64,000 nucleotides of DNA from Hepsetus odoe (taxonomy: Eukaryota > Chordata > Actinopteri > Characiformes > Hepsetidae). Below, piece by piece: positions 11,864-22,305 of the stretch (within the stretch, counting starts at the first letter, position 1; the number at the start of each line of letters is the position of its first letter). The position numbers and the translations under genes were made by a program. The notes beneath the pieces were generated by a model. The model made no database searches and was not told the DNA's origin. It was given only the letters and a program-made list of their open reading frames with translations. Location of the stretch: positions 14,754,955 through 14,818,954 of the forward strand of contig CM029369.1 of the NCBI GenBank assembly GCA_017165825.1, read 5' to 3'.

Positions 11864-14800
11864 TCAAGTGTGTGTGTTATTGTTGTTGTTGTCAGATAAA
11901 TCTATGGCACTGTACTGCAGCTGAAAACCTCCAGCGGACACGGAGGAATCCGAGAGAAACTTCAGCGTCATAACATTACCTGGAGAAACAAACAGGGTGA
12001 GGAGTTAAATATCAAAGTCCTAACAAGAGTAAATATAATCTGAGATGCGTATAAGTATGATTTTGAGGACAGTCATGAATAAGTCCTACCTGTGCTTATA
12101 AAGTCTTCAGGTAATTCATCCCCACAATACCTACAGAGATAAAAATGTTTAAAAGTAAATTTGAAGTAGATATACTGCATATCCAAATGATAGAGACACT
12201 CCTTTCAGTCAGTGAATTCCGCTTCAGCTGTTACTGACAAACGCATTCAACTGTGTCACACCTAGTGTATCTAGAAAAGCACCGGCAGTAGAATCGGATG
12301 CTCTGCAGTAGCTGCAGAAGAGCTTATCATGCCAAAAGCCAAGATCATGAGGCGTGTACCCTGCACCACTACCACTACCACTGGGTAGTGAAAAAGTGGG
12401 AATGAATACCTTTAGGGTGAGTCGGAGTAGCATTTACAATTCCAACTGATCATAATAATTTACTTACATTCAGAATGATTAGGAATGATCTTTATGCTGA
12501 ATGTAAGTGTATCCTCACAGCAACATCCCAATATTAAGTGTAAGGCCTTTCCAGAAATAAAGCGAGTGGTAACGCTCCCTATTAACACTCTTGATTTCAA
12601 AAGATACATTGGTTCAGAAGGTCCCTACAATCTTCTGGATATTGTGTAAATTATGAGAAATATGAACCATCTCTTGCCTTAGATTTGACACAATTAAAAT
12701 GAGTGATCTACACACCTTCCAGCAAAACCTGAGATATCATCATAGCTGTCATAGATTTCCAGATAATCACTGAGGCAGTCGGTGTCATCCTCTAAGTCAA
12801 AGTCGAGGAAATGCAAACGAATCTTCTGGCCGTAGCGGAGTCGGATGTGCCAATAACAGATCTGCTCATCAGGGTACTCTTCTGGATAACTGGGCGACTG
12901 TAAAATCTTCATCTGGTCTGTATGCACACCTCCACACTCTTTTGCTGCATTGAATAAAAAAATTTTTTTAAAAAGTATTGATGTTAGGAAAAACTACAAA
13001 TTCTTTAATTTTCTGGCAAAACTGGTATTTTTTATGTTACATGCATTGTATGAAGTTGCAATGTTCAGTTAATGTGTACTAGAACACACAAGATCAAGTT
13101 ACCCCAAACATGCAGTGTTGTTCTTTGAAAAACACCTGAATCTTATATATATGTATATCATGAATGTGTTTTCTGTCTTATGCAAAATGAGGCTAGAATA
13201 TCTTGTTCTAGCTTGTTAGAATATCTTGCTTTTTACAGCTTGTCTTTAGGATTCAATGGAAACATACATCCATCCATCCATCCATTATCTGCTGCTTGTC
13301 CCAAACGGGGTCGCGGGGGAGTGCTGGTGTCCAACCCAGCGCACACAGGGCGAGGACGGGGGACGCACCCTGGACAGGTCGCCAGCTCATCGCAGGGAGG
13401 AGCGGGACGGGAACGGCACCTTGCTCAAGGGTACCTCAGGGCAACCCATTGGGAAGGGGTTCGAACCCCCGATCCTCCGATCATGTGGCCAACACCCTAC
13501 CCACTAGGCCACCGCTTCCCTTGGAAACATACAGTACTGTGCAAAGGTTTTAGGCAGGTGTGAAAAAATGTTGTAAACAAAGAATGCTTTCAGAAATATA
13601 AATAATGATTGTTTATTTTTATCAATTTACAAAATGCAACGTGAGCGAACAAAAGAAAAATCTAAATCAAATCAATATTTGGTGTTACTACCTTTTGCCT
13701 TCAAACCAGCATCAGTTCTTCTAGGTACACTGGCACAAAGTCAGGGATTCTGTAGGATTATAGTTGGTGTATGATCAACCAATTTTACCAGACAGGTGCT
13801 GATGATCATCAATGTCACACAGAGGTTGAAACACAGTCATGTTTGAAACAACCTACCAGCCGAGTTCCTTCAAAAACTGTGTGCAAGTGTACCTAGAAGA
13901 ACTGATGCTGTTTTGAAGGCAAAGGGTGGTCACACCAAATATTGATTTGATTTAGATTTCTCTTTTGTTCATTCACTGCATTTTGTTGATTGATGAAAAT
14001 AAATGATTAACACTTCCATTTTTGAAAGCATTCTTTGTTTACAGCATTTTTGCACAGTACTGCACATCCAAGTTAATCTTAACTGAAGTGTAAGTAAGAT
14101 AAACCAAATTAAATATACTGGGTAATTATACTTTTAGTTTACTGCGGTTCTACCATTTTCCATTTGCTCTTGACTAATTAAGAGTCAGTAAAAGTCATCT
14201 CCATAAGGCTGTCAATAAATGTTTTTCTAGCGACGCATGCCAAAATAATACAGTCATACCAAGCCTTATAAACCCTTCACTAACATTTTTTTCACTTAAG
14301 ACGTTTATAGCATTGCTGTTACTGGCCTCCAAGATTTACGATCATTGCAAATGAATGTAGAATGTGCTAAATTTATTTACTTATATCTGTTTAAAGGCTT
14401 GTTATGCACAATTTGGACTTCACACCCCAGTAATACTGCCCCGCAGTCATGCTACGATTAAGCAGAAATCATATTTTCCTTGGTTCGTGGTCTCAGCTGT
14501 TTGATTTTCAGGGCAGACCACAAATAAACTTGCCTTCATAATTGGCTGACGCACAGCTTGATGCTTATGTGTCCAAAGAGACTAATGTCTGTGTGATTCA
14601 GGATGTTAAACAAATCGCCTAACTCAGAGGGCTTACCACCCACGCACATCAGAACCTCAGTCAGCGGTAACTCCAGACACTGGAAAGCCATTTTTCAGGT
14701 TTTAAGAACCCAGTGTAATTGCCTTGGCAAATAACTTTAGGTTGTCCAAGGGCAATTAGTTCCCCTTCCAGAATGACCTTACAACCATTTGTCTTTTAGT

Positions 14801-17223
14801 GTTACTCACAGTCAGGGTTGTAGCAGTACACATCCCATCTCTCACTTTTGTTTAGCCGATAACCGTAATCGATGATTCCAACCTTGCCAAACCCACAGTT
14901 GGCCCCAGGTTTGACGATGGGATATCCCACCCGGCCTTTATCAAACCATCCAGCTGCGCACACATGAAAACCTTTGGGACATGAAGAATTGTTATATTTT
15001 TCCATCAGCACACAAGAAATCATTGGCAATGTTATAACAGTCTGACAATTCATCTTGTCCATTTACGTTTGTAAATCACCTGTTTATTTGAAAGGAAAAC
15101 ACAATTCTTATATAATCTGCACATCATACAGTCAAGATTTCTTCAAAAAATACCCTGGTCCCTGAGGAAACGGGTAATTGTAGGAAAGCTGCTGTGATTG
15201 TCTGGAGCTATGAGGTATAAAGAGCTTCAGTGTTCTGAACCATGTTGGTACAATTTTGGGGCAAAGAGAGAAGCAGACCTCTCTGGACATGCATGAGTCA
15301 CTTTCAATCAAAGTCTAGTTACTGAACCTGCAAACAATCAAAACTAGTTGAAAAAAGGGAAATAATCTACAAGCTTCAGTGACAAGGATAGAAATACTTC
15401 TTTAGGTCATCGCCGCCCTTTCTGCAGAACCATTGGGGAGCATTTTAAAGCCCCTTCAGTTTAGTAAAAAAAAAAAAAAAACATAACCCCAAATATTGTC
15501 TAAGTTTTCACCATCTAACTGTTTTCTTACGTCTTACTTTTCCTGACTTCTCAGACCAAAAGACCAAAGCTTGAACTGACGACAGACCTATTTTTCTGGC
15601 AGCCTCCAGCTGATCATAAGTGGCCAGTGTTCCTCCCTCAAACTTGCATACAGCTTTGGCCTCCTTGTATGTCAGCTGATACCTCCCTTTACGAGATTCC
15701 CGGTGGTAAACTCCAGCTGCTTGCTCTGTAGAGAGATAAGAATACTTCAGTCAGCAGTACTATCAGCTTCAAAGCACAAGATAGCCTACAATCAGATCTT
15801 GCAGGGTCTGTACAATGTTTTCAGCTATTAATTGCATTTCTCTTAGCAAAAATGGCTATAAAGAGTGGGAATGAAAGTGGTGTCCTTTTTGGTCTCAAAA
15901 AGGTTCTCCATTATACAAAGAACCATTAAACCACTGTTTATAAATTTAAAATGATTTCAATATTTGCTTAAAAGAACATTTAGAGAGGTTTAACGTGCCC
16001 TGCTCAACAGCCAAAAATGTCAAGCGAGACATGTACTGTATGCCTAAGATGCAGCTGTTTTTGGCCATGATAAATAAAACAGCTGACAACTCCACATCTC
16101 CCAGTTGGTATCTGTCACAGTTTCCATGCCTTTTGGAACAGCAAGCTGTTTTTTGATTTGTTTTGACATCACGCATGCATGACTTTGTGGAAGCTGGAGC
16201 CCACTTTAGGTTGCTAATAAGCTTTACTGGCTTTTCTCATCAAGGTGCCTGAGAACAACAGCCACCCTCCACCTGGCCACCCTCCACCTCCACTCTCTTC
16301 CCACAAATGAGAAAAAGCCCCATGATGCTTAACTGTAAACAGCCTGTTTATGCTTTCCAGATGTGCGATAGTGGGAAAAATTAAGGTATTATAATTTAGG
16401 AGCTGACTGTAAACATACAATACAAACATTCAGCTTTTACACAAACAGCCAGGACTGTACAATGAAAGACAAAAAATACAAAGAAACAAATATGTGAAAT
16501 GTCTGTAAAATCTGTAATATTTTGGTGCTTTGAATTAAAATGATTACAGGATTGCACGTGAATAAAATGCGCAACCTTCCTTTGGCAACAATCCTTGCCA
16601 AAGGCATCAAAGAGAAAGACAGTAATTGTACTGATGTGGAACCAACACATTTGATTCATGTGCAATTCAAGCTTTCAGTGATTCATCCGTGCTGAAGGAT
16701 TCAGTTCTCCTGAAGTAGTTACCACATTGCAGCCCCACCATTTCAATAAAGCACTGCGGTGTCTTGGAACATAGTGAGGTAATTTCCCCAAAGTTAACAA
16801 GACTCACCCTGAGGTGCAATAGATTCTCAGCAATGAGTGGGTCATAAATACCTCTTTCCTACAGTGTTTGAGGAACCAGTGTGCACACAAACAAACACAC
16901 ACCAAATATGCTCATTATTCATGCATTGCTTTATATGCCTAGACTAACATATTTAAATCTTTTGCTAGGAAGAGGAAAAGATATCCCAGGGGTCATATTA
17001 TATGGTCATACTGGAAAAATTAATAATAAGAAGAAACAGTTTCCAAGAGCATTACTACATTCCTTTACAGTATCTTATGGGTTATTTTAGAAGTAAAAAA
17101 TAAATATCAATTACCAAGCCAAATTGAGTTGTGAAGAATCCCATTCTTGTATCCCCAAGCCTCAGTTTCCTTCAGAACGAGTCCTAAGGTAAAGATAGCG
17201 ATTAAAACGTGCATTGCTATCAT
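11864..17223 (-). CDS. tnfaip6: Tumor necrosis factor-inducible gene 6 protein (TSG-6), complete, six exons
   Basis: TSG-6 is a secreted, inflammation-induced hyaluronan-binding protein that moves heavy chains of inter-alpha-inhibitor onto hyaluronan. I place exons at 17223-17115, 15725-15588, 14971-14810, 12944-12716, 12130-12090 and 11979-11864: 795 nt, 264 residues, with phase continuous throughout. Residues 1-22 form a signal peptide, with mature protein from WGYKNGILHNSIWLE. The Link domain is at about 41-136 (GVYHRESRKGRYQLTYKEAK, then FHVCAAGWFDKGRVGYPIVK). The CUB domain is at about 140-250 (ECGG, CYWHIRLRYGQKI, FLDFDLEDDTDC, EIYDSYDD, YCGDELPEDF, GNVMTLKFLSDSSVSAGGFQ). The C-terminus is short and asparagine-rich (DNNNNNTHT), unlike the longer Ser/Thr-rich tail of mammals (human 277 residues). 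Met-4 is an alternative start. Introns hold a composite SINE and a fold-back MITE (intron 3). Confidence 0.96.
13262..13521 (-). mobile_element. Composite SINE: tRNA-like head + family-A body + (GGAT)n-tailed 3' end
   Basis: Read on the minus strand it starts with a tRNA-like head (GGTGGCCTAGTGGGTAGGG, B-box GGGGTTCGAACCCC). It then has the family-A body TGAGCAAGGTGCCG, and then switches to a different 3' block (CTCCTCCCTGCGATGAGC, GGCGACCTGTCCAGGGTGCG, GCTGGGTTGGACACCAGC). It ends in tandem GGAT units, seen on the plus strand as CATCCATCCATCC at 13267-13283. The copy at 38855-39033 has the same junction. It abuts the left end of the fold-back element in tnfaip6 intron 3. Confidence 0.82.
13532..14062. 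mobile_element. Fold-back MITE of Tc1/mariner type
   Basis: Both ends carry CAGTACTGTGCAAA-type terminal inverted repeats, a known Tc1/mariner end in fish. The left end follows TA; the right flank reads CA, a decayed target site. The arms extend far inward: roughly 13532-13745 and 13875-14062 are imperfect reverse complements through TAAACAAAGAATGCTTTC, ATCTAAATCAAATCAATATT and AGCATCAGTTCTTCTAGGTA. About 130 bases separate them, so the element could fold into one long hairpin. No transposase frame remains. It lies in intron 3 of tnfaip6. Confidence 0.85.
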
Positions 17224-17330
17224 ACCTAGACGAGCGGAAGAGCACCGGGGACAGCAAGCTCCTTCTACCTTTCAGAAAGAACTAATCAGAACGTTGTGCA
17301 AGCCAGCTTTATGTAGTAGCTGCAGTTGCT
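17224..17330 (-). promoter_or_regulatory. tnfaip6: tnfaip6 5' UTR and proximal promoter with TATA-like element
   Basis: On the gene strand ACATAAAGCT (plus positions 17306-17315) lies about 85-90 bases before the ATG and resembles a TATA box, implying a start near 17280. TTGTGCAAG at 17294-17302 resembles a C/EBP site; the mammalian gene is known to answer to C/EBP-beta (NF-IL6) and AP-1. Positions are inferred from motif alone. Confidence 0.4.
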
Positions 17331-17824
17331 GCGGACACCCACCCAGGCCAGGCAGCTCTAGTGGGAGGAGATTCAATTCTCCTTAAAATGTGCTACACTG
17401 CAGCATGAGCCCCCAGACCAGTTCAAATAACTTTTAAAACAAGTACCTCAAACTTGCTGCTTTTGGGTTTGTAGTGGTGTTTCTGGGACAAATCTTATCT
17501 TCCCATTTTAAATCTAGTCTTAAATCTAGGCCACATCTGATTTTTAGCAAAACAATACAAAATCAAAGTTTGATTGTGAATAAAAGTTCCGAAAATTATA
17601 TCTAATAAAACGTTAAACATGTACTGAGTTTAATCATATGAACATCAGTTTACATCACGACTGCCCAAAGTTTCAATGAAGATATCCAATCAGAAAGTTA
17701 CCGAAACACCACCTCAGTGTAACATATCACATTTCTGTTTTTCCTTTAAAATGGTGTTTTTATGGAAAAAATATATTTTTTAGAAATATTTCTACCATTA
17801 TTTTAAAACAAAACATTTTTTTTT

Positions 17825-17902
17825 ACATTTTTTTAGGGGGGGCATTAGTCAAAGACGCAGTGCACTTTGCCCCCTCAAGATGGGAAGCTTGGGCACCCCT
17901 GC
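17825..17902. mobile_element. hAT-type transposon end (fragment)
   Basis: On the minus strand the tract begins CAGGGGTGCCCAAGC, the usual terminal inverted repeat of hAT/Charlie-like elements. The sequence continues leftward into a G/C homopolymer-rich stretch. No matching second end or transposase frame is clear; a weak TGCCCAAAG at about 17662 may be a decayed partner. Confidence 0.5.
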
Positions 17903-18109
17903 TTAAGACCAATACCAGTTCCATGTATTTAAAAATGTCTGAGACAAACAGCAATAACATGAGAGAAATATTTTAACTGATCATGATCATGATCACCATA
18001 TTGACAATCTATGTCTGGCGGATTGGTTTCTGTCACCAGTGAAGTCTCTTCTTCGTAGATGAAGTTGTATGTTTTTCAATGAATTATTATTAGCAAATAT
18101 TCAGGTTTA

Positions 18110-18725
18110 TATTTACACCCTACTATTAAAACCACCAGACTTGTAAAGGTCCTTCTTGTGTGACAAAATCTCAGACCTGTTGAGGTTTGGACACCACAGG
18201 ACGTATCGGGAATGTGCATGGACACAGGCAGGACACATTATCTGCTGAAAGAGGCCGCGTCCCTTTCAGAATACCATTGCTTTGATAGGATCTACTCGTT
18301 CTACAACAATGTTTGAGATGGTGAAATTTCTGGCACAAAGTCATTAGCAGCAGAACCTTTAATATCTGGGAATTCTGAAGACCAAGTCCACCCCAACACC
18401 TCAAACTGACATGTTCCACAAAACATTCCTGAACAACTACTGCGGTGTGGCAGGACACATTATCTGCTGAAAGAGGCCGCATCCATTAGAGAATACCATT
18501 GTTTTGTTAGGATCTACTCCTTCTACAACAATGTTTAGGACGGTGAAACATTTCAAACTAACTATTACATTGTCGGCAGGAACGATGGTTTTCCAGCTGG
18601 ACATTGTCCAGAGCATGACATGGCCTCTGGTGTCTTACCTTTTCCCATAGTGCATCCTCTTAACCGACCCATATGCAACTGGGAATCTACATGACGTCAA
18701 AGAAAATATGATTCATCAATCAAAA
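18110..18725 (-). mobile_element. Tc1/mariner-like transposase relic with an internal duplication
   Basis: The stretch matches the antisense of a common fish DNA-transposon transposase region: GACCTGTTGAGGTTTGGACA, GGCACAAAGTCATTAGCAGC, AACATTCCTGAACAACTACT, TCCCATAGTGCATCCTCTTA and GTCAAAGAAAATATGATTCA. The frame is broken many times and both termini are missing or decayed. A segment of about 100 bases appears twice (see the repeat entry). A second, internally deleted relic of what seems the same family lies at 21985-22305. Confidence 0.6.
18228..18548. repeat. Spaced direct repeat, two copies of about 100 bp
   Basis: Copy 1 is about 18228-18327 and copy 2 about 18449-18548. Both start GGCAGGACACATTATCTGCT and run through GAAAGAGGCCGC, AGAATACCATTG, AGGATCTACTC and TTCTACAACAATGTTT to GGTGAAA, with about a dozen differences. 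In related elements this block occurs once, at the place of copy 2. Copy 1 is therefore the extra one, inserted about 220 bases upstream. Confidence 0.85.
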
Positions 18726-20229
18726 GAAGTATGATTCCCTGATAAAGATAAAGCTGCCTGGAACTGCTTGTTATTAAGCAATTGTTTTACAAGTGACTTC
18801 ACTTATTTTTTCAATCTGGCTGAGCCAAGAGGATACAAAAATTTGTTTAAATGTAATATTTGTTGTTTCCTTTATGACAGACTCTTTAAAAGCAAGTTAT
18901 TTACCAGGATATAATCCTTATAAAGTCCAGATGCCCAAAGATAATTGCTTCCAGCTTACACTGAAATGATCCCAGTGTCTAACTGAAGTTAAAGGAACTT
19001 AATTTAGAGGCATTGAATCACCTTCCTTAATAGCTCCTAAATTACATTATGCACATTTTACTTAAGAAATTCAATGACTTCATATTAGGCACAGGCCCGT
19101 GATTCATGACATTTTCCACGTCCTTTTGTGGGTTTTAAGTACAGTAAACCATTGCTCATAGTGTCCTGGACCGGAACATGTCTGCTGGAAGTGGAGAAGG
19201 CACTTTGGGGAATAAGCCAAAATGCGTAGGCCATTATTTATTTATTTATTTTGTATTAAGTATTGGACTCTAACCATGCACAAATCAATTGTAGAGATGT
19301 GTGTAAGTAGCTACACCTGTAGATGCACCCAGAAGTGGATAATATGAATGCTCTCTAGAACCCAATGACAACAGTATGATGTCTATGGGTAAGTATGGAC
19401 AAGCTGTTGATTTTGTCACAGGGTCTAGCGTTTCTTTAAAACTGTTGCTGCTTTGCCATCCAGACAAAATATCATGGAGGAAAGTAGAGATTGATCATGG
19501 ACAGCAGGAGGATGATGATTTGTTCTGGCATACAGCAACTTATGAAATGATAAAACACAAAAGAAATGTTTTCACAGACTAAAGAGCACATTTGGTTATA
19601 ATTTGGCCAGCCATCTAATCCACATTAGTCTTTGCAGGGGTGGGGGATGGATAAGGACGCCTTTGTTCACTGTGGTTTTTGTAATGTCTTATGTCTGCTA
19701 TGACTTAACATCCAGCTGTAATGTGTGCCAGAGTGAAGGTAGTCCTTTGCCTGGGTATGAGGGCACATGCGCCACCCGTGGCTCTTACGCTTCAGTGAAT
19801 GTTACCCTGGACTTTTTATGACCACAACTAAACAGTGTTTAGTCAGTGATGTAGAGTAAAAGACTACATTTAAATGTTAAGTATATATTGGTTTTGAAAA
19901 TGTGTGCAATCAGGTAATGATTTTGTTAGTAACTGCTTTTCATTTAAAGCTTTAAATGTTTGCCATTTTGACTAATAACATTAGTAGTTGTTTTGAGATG
20001 GGAATTAATAACATTATGCGTGCATCTTTATATTTCTGAGAACCTTAGATAGATGAGACGACAGTTTTAGTAGAGCAACTTATTTTTTAAAGAGGAACTG
20101 TGGAAAAGCATGAAGTAGTTCAAAAGTAATCTAAAAGAAACTAGATTAGTGTTCACATTTAGCCAACATTTTCATATATTTAAGTCTAAACTACTAGGTT
20201 AGATTACTGAATGTATGCAACACTGTCAG
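18726..20229. other. Intergenic stretch without recognised gene
   Basis: AT-rich sequence between tnfaip6 and itgb5. Open frames of 60-72 codons occur on both strands (for example 19603-19821 plus) but lack splice-site support, codon bias or family motifs. No repeat family is clearly recognisable here apart from a short TTTA run near 19236. Confidence 0.6.
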
Positions 20230-20345
20230 AAGGGGCAGCAGTGGCCTAGTTGTTAAGAACTAGGCCCCAAAGATACCGTTCCCCACAACTAATCAGCGGG
20301 TGCTGGATTTATGGAACCTGTGTGCTGTGGTGTGTTTAAAATGAA
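20230..20345 (+). mobile_element. SINE family A, degraded
   Basis: It begins GGGGCAGCAGTGGCCTAGTT with the usual head, then lacks the B-box and most of the body. It resumes with AAGATACCGTTCCCCACAAC and the tail fragment GAACCTGTGTGCTGTGGTGTG. Confidence 0.6.
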
Positions 20346-20744
20346 AGATTTATCAGTTTTGCTTTGTTAATATTATACAGATTTAACATTACTAAGCAAC
20401 TGAGTATGGGTTTATAATATTAACACTGGCTGCCGACAGTTTTTACAAACATTCAATTACAACTTCATTTTAGTGTTGAAAGTATTTAACACATCAAGAG
20501 CGCTGAAAGTGAAATAGGCTGAAACATAAAGGACAAATGTGTAAGTTTGGATTTATCAGTCTTATATACAGCTTGTGAACAAGCACTGCTGCTTCTCATC
20601 CAGATGATGGCAACAGTGGATAGAACATGGAGTCAGTCACGTTACTGTATCTCAGTAATTGTATTCTGAGCCTCTCGGTGACCTGTAGGTGGCATTATTT
20701 AACCACGTTTCTTCTGCCCAACAATTACTATTCTAGAAAGGTTT

Positions 20745-20998
20745 AAAAGTAAAGTGAAAGTGACTGTTTTTCAGTGTGAAACACAGCACGCAGTGAACCA
20801 CAACACAATGCAACCACTGCTTTTCACCCATACACACATATGCAGTAACAGGGAGCCATATTCAGAGCCCAGGGAGCAGTGACAGGGATGGTACCTTGCT
20901 CAAGGGTACCTCAGGGCATACTTATTGGTCTGGGATTCAAACCCTCAACCTTCCGAACCGGGGGTCCAGTCCTAAACCACTAGGCCACTGCTGCCCTT
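20745..20998 (-). mobile_element. SINE family A, near full length
   Basis: Left to right it shows the tail complement (AAAGTGAAAGTGACTG), the body complement (GGGATGGTACCTTGCTCAAG) and the head complement (CTAAACCACTAGGCCACTGC). The B-box is slightly decayed (GGGATTCAAACCC). Confidence 0.85.
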
Positions 20999-21984
20999 GG
21001 CCCCTTTACAAATTTCTTTCTTAGATGCTCTATGGAACAGGGCACATGTTAACATGTGGACACACGTTGGGGGCTTTTGTTTGGAGGCCTATTCTTCTGC
21101 TTTTTGATCTTCTCTCTACTCTCTCACTGCCCAAACACAGAAAGAACAGTCACGGTAAACATGAAGCCGATCAGGATGCCTTTCTTCCAGTGAAAAGTAA
21201 ACCAAACCAAATGGCCAATAAATATAATGTCAAAGTATTCTCCACTTGTGTGATAGCAGATCGTTTTAGTTTGCTCTGTGGTGAACAGAAACAAAGAGGA
21301 AAAATGTTTTAGTAAACTGAGCACATACTGTATGAACTGAAGGAAATACAACCAAAAAGAGAAATAACAGACTGTTGCAAAGAATAATTCACACATTTCA
21401 GATTTCACGGTGTATACACCATCATCCTCCATAGTGTGCAGAGAGAGAGAGAGAACAATGTTTCTGGCAGGGTGCATCAGCATACACTCCATTTCAGCAA
21501 ATCCAGACATTGTAAGTTCTCATGTTTCGCTTTAAAAGTGCACTTCAGTGGGTAACACTGAGCACAGGCAAAAGACTGCGAGTCTTCATAGAGGGCAAAT
21601 ACTTAACTTTCAAGTTTCTGGATGAAGCGAAGTTTGGTTTAATGGAGAAAACTTAAACAAGAGTCATAAATCTATAATTTATCCACTGGGTGAACATGTC
21701 CTGAATGAGAAAAGATCTATTTGGAGCTTTAGGTCAGGGACAATAAGCAGAAATGTAGAGAACTATACTAAAATGTGAGGCTCAGGGAACATTTTGAGGA
21801 GGTTATTAAGGAATAGGTGATGGAGAAGGAGGTTTTGAAGGTCTCCTCAAAAAAAATGGAGAGCAGTAGATGAAGCTGGCAAGTTATCGTATAATTTTAC
21901 AACCATCTAAAACTATGGACCAGTAAAACTAAGGAATTAACCATCTAAAGCTTTTAGAATAGCATTTACACATGTGCACTTCCA

Positions 21985-22305
21985 CTGATCAGCCATAATT
22001 AAAACCACATACAGAAGACGTGAACAACATTGATATCTCAAAACAATAGCAACTGTCAATGGATATCTGCAGTCACCACCAACAGAAATCAACAGTCAGT
22101 TCTTTTGGTCACCCCACAAGACTCGCCAATGTGGAGATTATCTGACCCAGTCATCTAGCACTCTCTTCAGAGCAGCTCCGATCCTTTTACTTGCTCCTTT
22201 TTCCTGCTTGCAAAAGAACAACGTCATAAACTGACTGTCCACTTGCTGCCATATGCACATCTGGAATGACATCAGATTTTATGCTGACCACTGTATCTTC
22301 AATGT
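21985..22305 (-). mobile_element. Internally deleted Tc1/mariner-like relic
   Basis: The left end is CACTGATCAGCCATAATTAA, the terminal repeat of a widespread fish DNA-transposon family. The right end reads ATGCTGACCACTGTA, the rough complement of the other terminus. In between, GATTATCTGACCCAGTCATC and TTGCTCCTTTTTCCTGCTTG match the antisense of the transposase start region, but most of the coding part is missing. Confidence 0.55.

Noticed and set aside
13180..13563. 127-codon frame rich in Pro/Arg/Gly
   Set aside because: It is a translation of the composite SINE, not a gene.
21124..21510. 128-codon minus-strand frame with hydrophobic stretches, as if a small membrane protein
   Set aside because: No splice sites, promoter or family motif; phenylalanine/tyrosine-rich hydrophobicity is expected from AT-rich DNA read in this frame, and the opposite strand has an equally long frame.
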